Assembly: GCF_003545805.1 (NCBI RefSeq)
Contig: NZ_NMQR01000009.1
Coordinates: 62,001-126,000, forward strand
DNA length: 64,000 nt
Source of the DNA: Photorhabdus sp. CRCIA-P01
GTDB lineage: Bacteria > Pseudomonadota > Gammaproteobacteria > Enterobacterales > Enterobacteriaceae
Direction of reading: 5' to 3'
Part shown: in pieces, positions 1 through 9,256 of the stretch
Layout of the letters: each line of letters starts with the position of its first letter
Numbering within the stretch: the first letter of the stretch is position 1
Translations under genes and position numbers: made by a program
Notes under the pieces: generated by a model
What the model was told of the DNA's origin: nothing
Seen by the model: only the letters and a program-made list of their open reading frames with translations
Database searches by the model: none

Positions 1-465
1 TACAACATCATTGAGGCTTTCCAGATGCTGAACGTTGATGGTAGTCAGTACATCTATACCAGCCTCAAGTAGTTCTTCAACGTCCTGCCAGCGTTTGGGG
101 TGACGGCTGGTGTGAGGATTACTGAATGCCAACTCATCCATCAAGATGATGGCCGGGTGGCGGGCAATGGCGGCATCGAGATCAAAGACGCTGATTCTGC
201 GCCGTCGGGAGTATATCTGTTTCAGTGGCAGTCGCGGCAGACCATCAAGTAAAGCGGCTGTTCCTTGCCGCTCATGGGTTTCTACTACGCCGATAACCAC
301 ATCCAGCCCTTGAGCACGCAATCTTTGTGCTTCCTGCAACATGGCATAGGTTTTTCCCACACCAGCGCAGGCACCGAAAAATATTTTTAATTTACCGCGC
401 TGTTTCTCGTTAACCAGTGTCAGTAATTCATCAGGGTCAGGGCGTTGTGGTTCGTGTTGATCCAT
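1..465 (-). CDS. kdpD: KdpD sensor kinase, N-terminal part (cut by window edge)
   Basis: The first 155 codons of the potassium/turgor sensor histidine kinase KdpD are present; the rest lies beyond position 1. The protein begins MDQHEPQRPDPDELL and has the Walker A-like motif GACAGVGKT near residue 30, typical of the cytoplasmic KdpD N-terminal domain that modulates kinase output. The ATG lies 2 nt after the kdpC stop, so it is co-transcribed with kdpFABC. KdpD phosphorylates KdpE, which activates this operon in the known family. kdpE would be expected next, outside the window. Confidence 0.95.
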   Translation of the reverse strand, partial: MDQHEPQRPDPDELLTLVNEKQRGKLKIFFGACAGVGKTYAMLQEAQRLRAQGLDVVIGVVETHERQGTAALLDGLPRLPLKQIYSRRRRISVFDLDAAIARHPAIILMDELAFSNPHTSRHPKRWQDVEELLEAGIDVLTTINVQHLESLNDVV

Positions 466-467
466 GT

Positions 468-1061
468 TCAGCCTTTCTGTTTTTTCTTTTGCAAATTATC
501 AAGGGCAAGATTAAGTTTTAACACATTAATCACTGGCTCACCGAGGAATTCCGATGGTGGTGGCTCAATATTATCCCTGATTAATTGTTTTATCACTTTA
601 ACGGGTAAATGGCGTGCATCAGCGACTCTCTGTGCTTGAAAGTCAGCGGCTTCGGGTGAAATGTGAGGATCAAGGCCGCTAGCGGATGCGGTGACCAGAT
701 CAACCGGAACAGGAATGTCTGGTTGGCGGTTAAATTGACGCAGTTGCTCAACTCTGCGTTTGATTTCATCATCCAATATCGGGTTGGAAGCCGCTAAATT
801 GCTGCCGCCAGAGGACAGCGTGTTATAGGGATAATCTACGGTAGCGGAAGGGCGCCCCTGAAAATAGATCGCTTTAGTGAAGGGTTGACCCATCAGTTCA
901 GAGCCAATGGTTTGACCATCTTGTTTGACCATTGAGCCTTGTGCTTGATAAGGGAACATCAGTTCTGACAAACCTGTTGCCAGCAATGGATAAGCTACGC
1001 CGGTAATCAGTGTCAGAAATATCAACAACACAACAGAGGAACGTAACCAAATCATTTTCAT
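468..1061 (-). CDS. kdpC: K+-transporting ATPase subunit KdpC
   Basis: This is the 197-residue KdpC subunit of the high-affinity KdpFABC potassium pump. It has a single N-terminal membrane segment (about residues 7-30, [17 protein letters not shown]) followed by a periplasmic domain. The start MKMIWLRSS was chosen because it fits KdpC length and lies just after the kdpB stop. An upstream in-frame ATG at 1154 would run 31 codons into kdpB. KdpC is thought to stabilise the complex and assist ATP binding by KdpB. Motifs such as YFQGRPSA and [13 protein letters not shown] are family hallmarks. Confidence 0.95.
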   Translation of the reverse strand: MKMIWLRSSVVLLIFLTLITGVAYPLLATGLSELMFPYQAQGSMVKQDGQTIGSELMGQPFTKAIYFQGRPSATVDYPYNTLSSGGSNLAASNPILDDEIKRRVEQLRQFNRQPDIPVPVDLVTASASGLDPHISPEAADFQAQRVADARHLPVKVIKQLIRDNIEPPPSEFLGEPVINVLKLNLALDNLQKKKQKG

Positions 1062-1066
1062 CACCT

Positions 1067-3133
1067 TTATTGAAGTATCAGCAAAGTCAGCAACATATCT
1101 ATCAGTTTGATGCCGATGAAAGGCGCTATCAGACCACCCAGACCATAAATCCACAGGTTGCGGCGTAAAAGTGACAATGCATTCATGGGTCGGTAGCTCA
1201 CGCCTTTTAGAGCTAGTGGGATCAAGAAAACAATAATCAGTGCATTAAAGATAACTGTCGATAAAACCGCCGAAGTAGGCGAGTGCAGATGCATGATATT
1301 CAAGACATTTAATTGTGGGTAAGTGACGGCAAACGCCGCCGGGATAATGGCGAAATATTTTGCGATATCATTGGCGATACTGAATGTGGTCAGCGAGCCC
1401 CGTGTCATCAGCATCTGTTTACCGATATGGACAACTTCAATCAGTTTGGTTGGGTTGGAATCCAGATCCACCATATTGCCTGCTTCCTTGGCTGCTTGAG
1501 TGCCTGAGTTCATGGCAACGGCAACATCGGCCTGAGCAAGAGCTGGGGCATCATTAGTGCCATCACCTGTCATGGCGACCAGACGCCCTTCGGATTGATA
1601 TTGACGGATCAGGGCTAGTTTGGCTTCAGGGGTAGCTTCCGCCAGAAAATCATCTACCCCGGCTTCTGCGGCAATCGCAGCCGCGGTCAGACGGTTATCG
1701 CCGGTAATCATAACGGTCTTGATTCCCATACGGCGCATTTCACTGAACCGCTCTTTAATGCCGCCTTTTACGATATCTTTTAGCGCGACAACGCCCAGTA
1801 CCTGTTGATTTTCTGCGACAACCAGCGGGGTACCCCCTTTACGTGCCACTGTCTGTACCAAAATTTCCACTACTTCTGGGAATTTTCCGTGATTGACTTC
1901 AATATGGCGACGGATTGCATCGACCGCGCCTTTGCGGATCATACGGTTTTCCACATTAACACCACTCATTCGAGTCATGGCAGAGAAAGGTACAAAAGTT
2001 GCGTTCAGTGAGCGCAGATCACGTTCACGCAGATTGAATCGCTGTTTTGCCAGAATGACAATGCTGCGGCCTTCTGGTGTTTCATCGGCTAAAGAAGAGA
2101 GTTGGGCGGCATCTGCCAACCGCTGTTCTGTTATGCCCGGCACGGGCAGAAACTGAGAGGCTTGGCGATTTCCCAAAGTGATGGTCCCCGTTTTATCCAG
2201 TAGCAGTACATCCACATCACCCGCTGCTTCAACGGCTCGTCCGCTGGTGGCAATAACATTCGCGCTTAACATGCGGCTCATGCCTGCGACACCAATGGCG
2301 GAAAGTAAACCGCCAATCGTGGTAGGAATAAGACAGACTAATAACGCTATCAATACCGTGACAGTGATAGGTTGGCCAGAATGGTTAATCTCCACGCTGA
2401 ATATTGAAAATGGCAGCAGGGTGACACACACCAATAGAAAGATAATTGTCAGAGCCGTCAACAGGATAGTCAGTGCGATCTCGTTTGGGGTCTTACGACG
2501 TTTAGCCCCTTCCACCATTGAAATCATGCGATCAAGAAAAGTTTCACCGGGATTAACTGAACATTCGACCACCAGCCAGTCAGATAGTACATGTGTGCCG
2601 CCAGTCACAGAGGAAAAATCACCGCCAGATTCGCGGATAACTGGGGCAGATTCTCCAGTGATTGCACTTTCGTCAACAGAAGCGCCACCTTCGATAACTT
2701 CACCATCGCAAGGGATAGTTTCACCTGCTTCAATAATGACGATATCCCCTTTGCGTAGGCTGTCAGAAGGGACTTTTTCTCTGGAACCATTACGATTGGT
2801 TGAAGTGAGTTTAGTTGCCCAACTGGTTTTTCTTACCCCTTTAAGGCTGGCCGCCTGAGCTTTGCTTCTGCCTTCTGCCAGTGCTTCGGCAAAGTTAGCG
2901 AATAACACAGTAAACCACAGCCATAAGGCAATGCTACCGGTGAACAACGCATTTCCCTTAAATTGACCCGCTAACATGGCAATCCATAAAATGGTGGTTA
3001 ACCCACTGCCTAGATAGACGACAAACATCACTGGGTTACGCCATTGTGCAGCCGGATGACATTTTTTGACTGAATCAATCAGGGCATTACGAATCAAAAC
3101 AGGTTCGAATAATGTCTGTTGCTTGTTGGTCAT
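1067..3133 (-). CDS. kdpB: K+-transporting P-type ATPase catalytic subunit KdpB
   Basis: KdpB is the 688-residue ATP-hydrolysing subunit of KdpFABC, a P-type ATPase in the inner membrane. Visible motifs in order are TGESAP (actuator domain), the phosphorylation motif DKTGTITLG, and the hinge [16 protein letters not shown]. Hydrophobic segments sit near the N terminus, around residues 220-280 and at the C terminus. The ATG at 3133 starts 20 nt after kdpA, and kdpC follows after a 5-nt gap, consistent with one operon. Length is close to the usual 680 residues and nothing is missing. Confidence 0.97.
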   Translation of the reverse strand: MTNKQQTLFEPVLIRNALIDSVKKCHPAAQWRNPVMFVVYLGSGLTTILWIAMLAGQFKGNALFTGSIALWLWFTVLFANFAEALAEGRSKAQAASLKGVRKTSWATKLTSTNRNGSREKVPSDSLRKGDIVIIEAGETIPCDGEVIEGGASVDESAITGESAPVIRESGGDFSSVTGGTHVLSDWLVVECSVNPGETFLDRMISMVEGAKRRKTPNEIALTILLTALTIIFLLVCVTLLPFSIFSVEINHSGQPITVTVLIALLVCLIPTTIGGLLSAIGVAGMSRMLSANVIATSGRAVEAAGDVDVLLLDKTGTITLGNRQASQFLPVPGITEQRLADAAQLSSLADETPEGRSIVILAKQRFNLRERDLRSLNATFVPFSAMTRMSGVNVENRMIRKGAVDAIRRHIEVNHGKFPEVVEILVQTVARKGGTPLVVAENQQVLGVVALKDIVKGGIKERFSEMRRMGIKTVMITGDNRLTAAAIAAEAGVDDFLAEATPEAKLALIRQYQSEGRLVAMTGDGTNDAPALAQADVAVAMNSGTQAAKEAGNMVDLDSNPTKLIEVVHIGKQMLMTRGSLTTFSIANDIAKYFAIIPAAFAVTYPQLNVLNIMHLHSPTSAVLSTVIFNALIIVFLIPLALKGVSYRPMNALSLLRRNLWIYGLGGLIAPFIGIKLIDMLLTLLILQ

Positions 3134-3153
3134 GGTATTCCTCTCTTTGGCGC

Positions 3154-4860
3154 TTACCGGGCCATTAGCCAGATTTGTAAATGTTCAATTACCGGGCCAA
3201 GGATCAGAGCCGGAATAAAAGTCAACGCACCGATTAGCATGATGGTCAAAATCAATAGACTGATAAACAGTGGGCCATAGGTGGGGAGTGTACCGTTGCT
3301 GGTAGGCTGACGTTTTTTTACGACCAAAGAACCGGCAATAGCAAGTACTGGCAGGATCATGCCAAAGCGACCCAAAAATAGGATGATGGCTAGCAACAGG
3401 TTGTAGAACATGCTGTTGGTACCGAGGCCCGCGAAAGCACTGCCATTATTGTTGGCGGCAGAGGAGAGGGCATAGAGCACTTCACTGAAACCGTGAGCGC
3501 CGGGGTTCAAAATACCGGCACGTCCACTGGTGGTGGATATGGTAAGGGCTGTTCCTAAAAGAGCCAGTGTAGGGGTAACCAGAATCGCCAGTGCCACCAT
3601 TTTCATCTCGAATACTTCGATCTTTTTACCGAGATATTCAGGCGCACGGCCTATCATTAAACCGGCGATAAAAACAGTCAGTAGAACAAACAGTAACATA
3701 CCATATAAACCAGAACCTACACCGCCAAACACCACTTCGCCAATTTGTATCAACCACATTGGGATCATGCCGCCAAGCGCAGTGAAAGAATCATGCATAG
3801 CGTTGACTGCCCCACAAGAAGCGGCGGTTGTGACGACGGCATAAATTGAGGTTGCGAGGATGCCAAAGCGATTCTCTTTACCTTCCATATTGATATTACT
3901 GTTGGCACCTAACAGACTGAAATGGGGATTCCCTTTCAGTTCGGCATACATGACTCCTACGGTGGCAATGACAAAGATAATGCTCATTGCCCACAATAAA
4001 ACGTGCCCCTGACGGTTATCACCAACCACTTGCCCAAAGGCAAAACAGAGGGCACAAGGGATCAAGAAGATAGACAGTATCTGAATGAAATTGCTGATAG
4101 CGGTTGGATTTTCAAAAGGGTGTGATGAGCTAGCCCCAAAGAATCCACCACCATTGGTGCCCAATAATTTGATGGCTTCCTGTGAAGCGACGGGGCCCAT
4201 CGGGATCCATTGTTGTTGGCCTTCAATGGTATGAGCTAATTGATAGGGTTCGAAATTTTGAATCACGCCCTGGCTGACGAAAACTAGCGCGATAATCATA
4301 GACAGCGGTAACAGCAGATAAAGTGTAATACGTGTGATATCAACCCAGGCGTTTCCTACGGTGTTGACACCATGACGGGAAAATGCGCGTATCAACGCAA
4401 ATGCCACCGCAATACCGGTCGCCGCGGAAAGAAAGTTCTGCGCGGTTAGACCTGTCATTTGGCTAAGGTAGCTTAGTGTGTTTTCTCCACTGTATGCTTG
4501 CCAATCCGTATTGGTGATAAAGCTGATTGCTGTATTCAGCGCCAGGTCCCATTTGAGTCCTGGGAAATGTTCGGGATTAAGGGGAAGGGCTTGTTGTGTG
4601 ACTAAAAGCGTGAATAGCAGTAATAGTCCGGTCAGATTAAAAATAATGATAGCTAATGCGTATTGCCACCAGTTCATTTCTTTAACTGTGCCGCCAGGTT
4701 TCTGCAAACCACAGCAACGCCAAAGGCCAGATTCTGCTTTAGTCAGCCCGCGCGGAATATTACCGTCGATCATGTTAGCGATAACGTTTCCGAGTGGTTT
4801 TGCCAGCATCAGTAGAATCAGTAAAAAACTGGTGATCAATAAAAAAGCGGATGCGGCCAT
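3154..4860 (-). CDS. kdpA: K+-transporting ATPase, channel-like subunit KdpA
   Basis: KdpA is the 568-residue polytopic membrane subunit that binds and translocates K+. About ten hydrophobic segments are visible. The selectivity-filter type motif [20 protein letters not shown] is near residue 240, and further filter-like loops include [13 protein letters not shown] and [15 protein letters not shown]. It starts immediately after the kdpF stop, so the two are translationally adjacent. It is about ten residues longer than the usual 557, with no sign of damage. Confidence 0.97.
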   Translation of the reverse strand: MAASAFLLITSFLLILLMLAKPLGNVIANMIDGNIPRGLTKAESGLWRCCGLQKPGGTVKEMNWWQYALAIIIFNLTGLLLLFTLLVTQQALPLNPEHFPGLKWDLALNTAISFITNTDWQAYSGENTLSYLSQMTGLTAQNFLSAATGIAVAFALIRAFSRHGVNTVGNAWVDITRITLYLLLPLSMIIALVFVSQGVIQNFEPYQLAHTIEGQQQWIPMGPVASQEAIKLLGTNGGGFFGASSSHPFENPTAISNFIQILSIFLIPCALCFAFGQVVGDNRQGHVLLWAMSIIFVIATVGVMYAELKGNPHFSLLGANSNINMEGKENRFGILATSIYAVVTTAASCGAVNAMHDSFTALGGMIPMWLIQIGEVVFGGVGSGLYGMLLFVLLTVFIAGLMIGRAPEYLGKKIEVFEMKMVALAILVTPTLALLGTALTISTTSGRAGILNPGAHGFSEVLYALSSAANNNGSAFAGLGTNSMFYNLLLAIILFLGRFGMILPVLAIAGSLVVKKRQPTSNGTLPTYGPLFISLLILTIMLIGALTFIPALILGPVIEHLQIWLMAR

Positions 4861-4950
4861 TTAAAAATCCTCCGCATGGAGTAACGCATAAATTAGATAA
4901 ACCAGTAATAGGGCTACCATTAATACGCCGAAAATGAGGAATATGCTCAC
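4861..4950 (-). CDS. kdpF: Small KdpF subunit (29 aa, GTG start)
   Basis: This ORF is too short for ordinary gene finding. The minus strand reads GTG then VSIFLIFGVLMVALLLVY and on to ALLHAEDF, a single membrane-spanning peptide of 29 residues. That is the usual length and position of KdpF, the lipid-like stabiliser of the Kdp complex. A strong ribosome site (CAGGAG) lies 7 nt before the GTG. Its TAA abuts the kdpA ATG. Identity rests on position, length and hydrophobic character. Confidence 0.9.
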   Translation of the reverse strand: MSIFLIFGVLMVALLLVYLIYALLHAEDF

Positions 4951-5025
4951 TGCTTATCTCCTGAAAACTTGGATAGATAAAGATTAGGGAAGGAGATGCA
5001 AAGAAGCTGATAAAAGAGTGAATGA

Positions 5026-5050
5026 ATGTGTAAAAAAAATATAAAAATGA
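5026..5050 (-). promoter_or_regulatory. KdpE-type operator / kdp promoter region
   Basis: On the minus strand, about 77 nt upstream of kdpF, the sequence reads CATTTTTATA, then a run of eight T, then ACAC. It closely resembles the AT-rich KdpE box described for the E. coli kdpFABC promoter, with matching spacing of the TTTTTATA and T-run/ACAC blocks. Binding by phosphorylated KdpE under K+ limitation is inferred from this similarity. Confidence 0.65.
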
Positions 5051-5139
5051 CAATAAAAGGGTGTTAAGAAGGGCGGCAGTCAAAGGCTATCCAGCTTAGT
5101 GCTACTACCGTGTTTCCCTTTTTCAGCAGAAGATACATT

Positions 5140-5268
5140 TATACCCTTCATCTTTCAAGCTGCTGCTTTGTTGGCTGCTTTCACTCACCCCAGTCACATC
5201 GTTATCTATGCTCCTGGGGATTCGTTCACTTGCCGCCTCGCTGCAACTCGAAATCTATTTGGTATATA
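5140..5268 (-). repeat. ERIC element 1
   Basis: This is a ~129-bp imperfect palindrome bounded by TATACCC and GGTATATA, containing GCTCCTGGGGATTC. That string matches the core of the classic ERIC (enterobacterial repetitive intergenic consensus) repeat. It lies between the kdp promoter and a coding remnant, and has the same orientation as the copy at 6021. Confidence 0.93.
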
Positions 5269-5360
5269 GGAAAGTTTAATATTATGGTAAAGAATCTGGG
5301 CACTCTTAAAGTATTGAATTCCTTTTTTATTAACTTTCTTACTCTGAAATTTTCCAATAG

Positions 5361-5543
5361 GTCATTAGTTGGATCTTGTTGCCTGAATTGTTAGGGCTAT
5401 TAGATAATTTTAAATTAATAAATAATTCTGTGCATGAATGTTCTGATTATTCATATACTATTCAGGGTAATGATGGAGCGGGAGTCGATCGTATTCGTTT
5501 TAAAAGTCATTCACAAGGACAAATAATCACTGTTGAGTATTAA
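5361..5543 (+). pseudogene. Coding remnant, C-terminal fragment of an unknown protein
   Basis: A 60-codon open stretch ends in TAA at 5541-5543. It begins after an in-frame TAG and has no good start codon or ribosome site. Its final residues (NDGAGVDRIRFKSHSQGQ, then IITVEY) look like protein sequence rather than random AT-rich DNA. It resembles the tail of a small secreted or hypothetical protein whose 5' part is lost or out of frame; a 36-codon ATG ORF at 5284 in another frame could be part of it. Family not recognised. Confidence 0.3.
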
Positions 5544-5621
5544 TATGATTATTAGCATTTAGCAAAAAATATTTAATTAATCCATGGCTTTTTTTCGGGA
5601 AAAATAAGCCATGGATTTTCA

Positions 5622-6001
5622 TCAATTTAAAGAGTTGACTATTTCTTCAAATGTTGTATTTGAGTCTATTGCCTGATAGAAGCCATTTTCGACATGCATT
5701 GGCGTAATGATATTGGTATTTTTCAATATTGGTTTATTGTTAAAGAAAACAGATAGTTTTTTTCCTACGTTTTGCTTTATAAGGAGATTAAATGGTTTAC
5801 TGCAATGAGAGTTGTTTTTTACTTTGATGAAAATGGAATAGTAATTATCCCCTTTTTCCGGGGTAATTTCCTCTATGCATAATGGAGTCAAATGAAAAGT
5901 TTCGCCATTTGCTTTATAGTCAATAGAAAAAGAGTTTTTTTGGAGACACAACCTGAAACATTTGTTATTAATATCAATAATATAATAGTTAATACCTTCA
6001 T
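5622..6001 (-). CDS. Small lipoprotein with SecD P1-head-like domain, frame interrupted at an A7 run
   Basis: At 6001 an ATG preceded by AGGAGG opens a classic lipoprotein signal, MKVLTIILLILITNVSGC, with lipobox VSGC. That frame stops within 20 codons. Just after the signal lies a run of seven A (minus strand; T 5935-5941). A -1 shift there joins it to the long downstream frame of about 105 residues. The C-terminal part (GKKLSVFFNNKPIL, TPMHVENGFYQAI, FEEIVNSLN) resembles the P1 head subdomain of SecD: Gk.lai..dg.vl, then a G..i turn, then ft.eEA..la..L. Alternatives to slippage are a sequencing error or a fresh pseudogene. A 136-codon ORF beginning at 6032 inside the ERIC repeat is the same downstream frame with a spurious start. 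Confidence 0.6.
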
Positions 6002-6020
6002 CTTTCCTCCTATTATCTGT

Positions 6021-6149
6021 TATACCCTTCATCTTTCAAGCTGCTGCTTTGTTGGCTGCTTTCACTCACCCCAGTCACATCGTTATCTATGCTCCTGGGG
6101 ATTCATTCATTTGCCGCCGCGCTGCAACTCGAAATCTATTAGGTATATA
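6021..6149 (-). repeat. ERIC element 2
   Basis: This second ~129-bp ERIC copy is nearly identical to the one at 5140 and in the same orientation. It carries the GCTCCTGGGGATTC core and GGTATATA end. It ends only 9 nt before the ribosome site of the lipoprotein gene on the minus strand, so any promoter for that gene must lie in or beyond the repeat. Confidence 0.93.
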
Positions 6150-6585
6150 GTTAATCCATGATCATTCTGGAAAAATAGTATGGTGCAAAGGCTTACATTA
6201 TTTTTCCATGCTCATATAATAATTATCAATGAAAATTTTCATATGAGCAATCCTTACTTTTATTGCCAGAGTCAAGCGGGTATTTTCAAATGCCCATATT
6301 GTTATCCGTAGGCATTTTTTTATTTTTTCCAATAGGATTATCTATTGAGTCCAATCCATTCTCTGATCGTTAATAAAATGTTCATAATTTGTTTGTAATA
6401 TTACATCTTTACTCTATTTTATGTAATAAAATTACATAAAATAGAAAATATAGCGATAATAACGGCTTAAAAGTGGTCAGATAAGTGGTAAGTTTTCATT
6501 TTTTGCGATAAAATTTTAAACAATTTACAAATTGATTATTTTTAAGATTCTGCGGAAAAGTGGGATCATTTTAAGGAGGACTAAT
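6150..6585. other. AT-rich intergenic stretch upstream of ybfA with paired palindromes
   Basis: No convincing ORF is present in this 436-bp stretch. It holds two nearby palindromes sharing TGTAAT/ATTACA half sites (6394-6405 and 6414-6444), listed separately, and a strong ribosome site (AAGGAGG) for ybfA at its right end. The remainder is plain AT-rich spacer. Confidence 0.6.
6394..6444. promoter_or_regulatory. Candidate operator pair: TGTAATATTACA and a 14-bp inverted repeat
   Basis: Positions 6394-6405 read TGTAATATTACA, a perfect 12-bp palindrome. Positions 6414-6427 (CTATTTTATGTAAT) and 6431-6444 (ATTACATAAAATAG) form a perfect 14-bp inverted repeat around AAA. Both contain TGTAAT/ATTACA half sites. 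They could be operator sites for ybfA; the second could also fold as a hairpin. The binding regulator is unknown. Confidence 0.4.
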
Positions 6586-6795
6586 ATGTCTTCATATCGT
6601 GAATATCCTTGGTATCAAGTTCTTTTGCGTCGTATTGGCGCTGTTACTTTCGGTATCCTGGCGTTTCCGGTTATGTTGTTTCGTCGTGATCGCGTCCGTT
6701 TTTACAGTTATTTGTATCGTATTTGGGTAAAAACCAGCGATAAACCCGTATGGTTAAAACAATCAGAGCAGGTTATGGCAGTCAGAAGTAGCTGA
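6586..6795 (+). CDS. ybfA: YbfA family protein (DUF2517)
   Basis: This 69-residue protein of unknown function resembles E. coli YbfA, which also sits beside the kdp region. The core residues [20 protein letters not shown] and [11 protein letters not shown] are the conserved part. One hydrophobic segment (about residues 16-31) suggests membrane association. The start MSSYREYPW was chosen because an AAGGAGG ribosome site lies 7 nt upstream; an earlier in-frame ATG at 6532 lacks one. Confidence 0.85.
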   Translation: MSSYREYPWYQVLLRRIGAVTFGILAFPVMLFRRDRVRFYSYLYRIWVKTSDKPVWLKQSEQVMAVRSS

Positions 6796-6858
6796 CAACT
6801 GACAATTGGAGTCAGGTAACGGTATATTATTGTCATACAATCAATACACAGGACGAAT

Positions 6859-7605
6859 ATGATGCGTAATATTGAGCTGGAAAATGTGATTAACCAAGAG
6901 CTGAAAATTGACGAGTTTCAGGATTATGCCCCCAATGGTTTACAAGTTGAAGGGCGTGCTCATATTCAGCGGATTGTTACTGGTGTTACTGCTTGTCAAG
7001 CTTTATTGGATGAAGCGGTTCGTCATCAGGCTGATGCCATCATCGTTCATCATGGCTATTTTTGGAAAAATGAGCCAACAGTGATTCGTGGTATGAAACG
7101 TAATCGCCTGAAAACGTTGCTCTGTAATGATATAAATTTGTATGGTTATCATCTGCCCCTTGATGCCCATCCATCATTGGGAAACAACGTGCAATTGGCC
7201 CATCGGATCGGCGCGAAAGTCGTTGGATTAATTGATGCATTTGTGCCGCATGGGAAATTTGAACAGCCGATAACACCGGTGGAGTTAACTTCACGTATTG
7301 AACAGGCGCTTGGTCGCAAAGCGTTTCATGTCGGTGACAATGCGCCTGCGGAGATTCGCACGCTTGCCTGGTGTACCGGCGGTGGTCAGAGTTTTATTCA
7401 ACAGGCGGCTGAATTTGGTGTTGATGCTTTTATTACCGGTGAAGTGTCTGAGCAGACGGTTCATATTGCCCGTGAAATGGGGCTACATTTTTATGCTGCG
7501 GGTCATCATGCTACTGAACGTTATGGCATTAAGGCTTTAGGTCAGTGGTTGGCGGATAATCATGGGTTGGATGTGACTTTTATCGACATTCCAAATCCAG
7601 CTTGA
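6859..7605 (+). CDS. ybgI: NIF3/YbgI family metal-binding protein
   Basis: This 248-residue member of the NIF3 (YbgI) family is often annotated as a GTP cyclohydrolase 1 type 2 homologue. Dinuclear-metal ligands known for the family are visible: IIVHHGYFW (near residue 65), HLPLDAHPSLGNN (near 102) and AAGHHATERYG (near 215). Family members form toroidal hexamers, but the physiological role is unsettled. The start could be the first or second ATG (6859 or 6862). A hairpin at 7633 follows the gene. Confidence 0.93.
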   Translation: MMRNIELENVINQELKIDEFQDYAPNGLQVEGRAHIQRIVTGVTACQALLDEAVRHQADAIIVHHGYFWKNEPTVIRGMKRNRLKTLLCNDINLYGYHLPLDAHPSLGNNVQLAHRIGAKVVGLIDAFVPHGKFEQPITPVELTSRIEQALGRKAFHVGDNAPAEIRTLAWCTGGGQSFIQQAAEFGVDAFITGEVSEQTVHIAREMGLHFYAAGHHATERYGIKALGQWLADNHGLDVTFIDIPNPA

Positions 7606-7632
7606 CCACATTTTTCTGAGGCGGAAATAAAC

Positions 7633-7655
7633 GAAGCCCACCAATGGTGGGCTTC
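7633..7655. terminator. Hairpin after ybgI
   Basis: GAAGCCCACC and GGTGGGCTTC form a perfect 10-bp stem around a 3-nt loop, 27 nt after the ybgI stop. No T run follows on the plus strand. On the minus strand the stem is followed by GTTTATTT, so it may work better in that direction. Confidence 0.6.
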
Positions 7656-7904
7656 AAAGCTTTCGATAAACTTTTCATAACTCACGTTTTTTTATCATTA
7701 ACGCTATTCTATCCGATTCATGGAATTGTGAATTTTGATCTTGGCGATCTCGCTACACACGCAAATGGGGGCTACGTTCGAGAATTTAGAGAGCGAGCTG
7801 TTTATACCCACTCTTGGAGGACGAGCATACACAAGGAAGGTAATGAGATCAATTTTTACGATGCTTTAAACAGCACTGGTATAGCATCAAATTTCACCGA
7901 ATAA
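7644..7904 (+). CDS. Doubtful 86-aa ORF between ybgI and gltA
   Basis: An open frame of 86 codons starts inside the hairpin after ybgI and has no ribosome site. The second half (GGYVREFRERAVYTHSW) has a protein-like composition, but no family is recognised. It may be a remnant or a chance ORF in a convergent intergenic space, and is listed because nothing else occupies this stretch. Confidence 0.15.
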   Translation: MVGFKAFDKLFITHVFLSLTLFYPIHGIVNFDLGDLATHANGGYVREFRERAVYTHSWRTSIHKEGNEINFYDALNSTGIASNFTE

Positions 7905-7919
7905 TCTTTCCAATTAAAT

Positions 7920-7947
7920 AAAGCCCTAACTATCAAGTTAGAGCTTT
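7920..7947 (-). terminator. gltA terminator
   Basis: On the minus strand AAAGCTCTAACT and AGTTAGGGCTTT form a 12-bp stem with one wobble and a TGAT loop, followed by ATTTAATT, a few nt after the gltA stop. This is a good Rho-independent terminator. Confidence 0.75.
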
Positions 7948-7951
7948 GCCC

Positions 7952-9256
7952 TTATCGTAATCGGATTTTATTATTATTTTCCAACTGGCTTTCGAAATCA
8001 CGTTTTGTGTAGCCGGTGTAGAGTTGACGTGGGCGAGCGATTTTCACGCCAGCATCATGCATTTCATTCCAGTGAGCGATCCAGCCGATAGTACGGGCAA
8101 TGGCGAAAATAACAGTGAACATGGTGGATGGAATACCCATGGCTTTCAGGATAATGCCTGAGTAGAAATCCACGTTCGGATACAGTTTCTTCTCAATAAA
8201 GTAGGGGTCGTGTAGAGCGATACGTTCAAGCTCCATAGCAACTTCCAGCAGGCTGTCATTCAGGCCGAGTTCATCTAGCACTTCATGGCAGGTTTCACGC
8301 ATGACGGTTGCACGAGGATCATAGTTTTTGTAAACACGATGACCAAATCCCATCAGACGGAAAGCATCATTCTTATCTTTGGCACGTTTAATAAATTCCG
8401 GAATATGTTCAACCGACTGAATTTCTTCCAGCATGCGCAGACAAGCTTCGTTTGCACCGCCATGAGCAGGCCCCCAAAGAGAAGCGATACCTGCGGCAAT
8501 ACAGGCAAATGGGTTAGCACCGGAAGAACCTGCGGTACGTACTGTTGAGGTAGACGCGTTCTGTTCATGGTCCGCATGTAGGATAAAGATGCGATCCATG
8601 GCACGTTCCAGTACTGGGTTCACTTTATATTCTTCACATGGTGTAGAGAACATCATGTTTAGGAAGTTGCCTGCATAGGAGAGATCATTGCGTGGATAAA
8701 CGAATGGCTGACCAATAGAGTATTTGTAGCACATGGCGGCCACTGTCGGCATTTTTGACAACAGGCGGTATGCGGTAATGTCACGGTGACGTGGATTGTT
8801 CACATCCAGAGCATCATGATAGAAAGCAGCCAGAGCACCAGTAACACCGCACAGTACAGCCATTGGGTGCGAATCACGGCGGAAGCCGTTGAACAGGCGG
8901 TGGATCTGTTCGTGAATCATGGTGTGACGGGTAATGGTTTTTTGGAATTTATCAAACTGCTCTTGTGTTGGTATTTCACCATACAGCAGGATATAGCAGA
9001 CTTCCAGATAAGAGGATTTTGTCGCTAGTTGGTCGATAGGGAAACCACGGTGCAACAATACACCTTCGTTACCATCAATGTAGGTGATCTTGGATTCGCA
9101 AGATGCTGTAGAAGTAAAACCAGGGTCGTAGGTATAGAAACCTTGAGAGCCGAGAGTACGAACGTCGATGACTTTAGACCCAAGGGTCGGTGTTAGCACG
9201 TCCAATTCAATAGCAACTGAACCATCTGGGGTTAGAGTTGCTTTGTTATCTGCCAT
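7952..9256 (-). CDS. gltA: Citrate synthase (type II)
   Basis: This citrate synthase (434 residues) condenses oxaloacetate and acetyl-CoA at the entry of the TCA cycle. The sequence follows E. coli GltA closely, with catalytic-site motifs [11 protein letters not shown] (His), [14 protein letters not shown] (His) and NVDFYSGI (Asp). The start MADNKATL at 9256 has an AGGAG-like site upstream and matches the family; a longer frame to 9301 adds 15 unlikely residues. It has a short extra C-terminal tail after RDFESQ. It is transcribed divergently from sdhC. Confidence 0.97.
   Translation of the reverse strand: MADNKATLTPDGSVAIELDVLTPTLGSKVIDVRTLGSQGFYTYDPGFTSTASCESKITYIDGNEGVLLHRGFPIDQLATKSSYLEVCYILLYGEIPTQEQFDKFQKTITRHTMIHEQIHRLFNGFRRDSHPMAVLCGVTGALAAFYHDALDVNNPRHRDITAYRLLSKMPTVAAMCYKYSIGQPFVYPRNDLSYAGNFLNMMFSTPCEEYKVNPVLERAMDRIFILHADHEQNASTSTVRTAGSSGANPFACIAAGIASLWGPAHGGANEACLRMLEEIQSVEHIPEFIKRAKDKNDAFRLMGFGHRVYKNYDPRATVMRETCHEVLDELGLNDSLLEVAMELERIALHDPYFIEKKLYPNVDFYSGIILKAMGIPSTMFTVIFAIARTIGWIAHWNEMHDAGVKIARPRQLYTGYTKRDFESQLENNNKIRLR

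Noticed and set aside
2178..2858. 226-codon plus-strand ORF opposite kdpB
   Set aside because: It lies wholly inside kdpB, with low-complexity Thr/Ser composition and no ribosome site.
5892..6161. 89-codon plus-strand ORF running into ERIC element 2
   Set aside because: Half of it is translated ERIC repeat and it is antisense to the lipoprotein gene.
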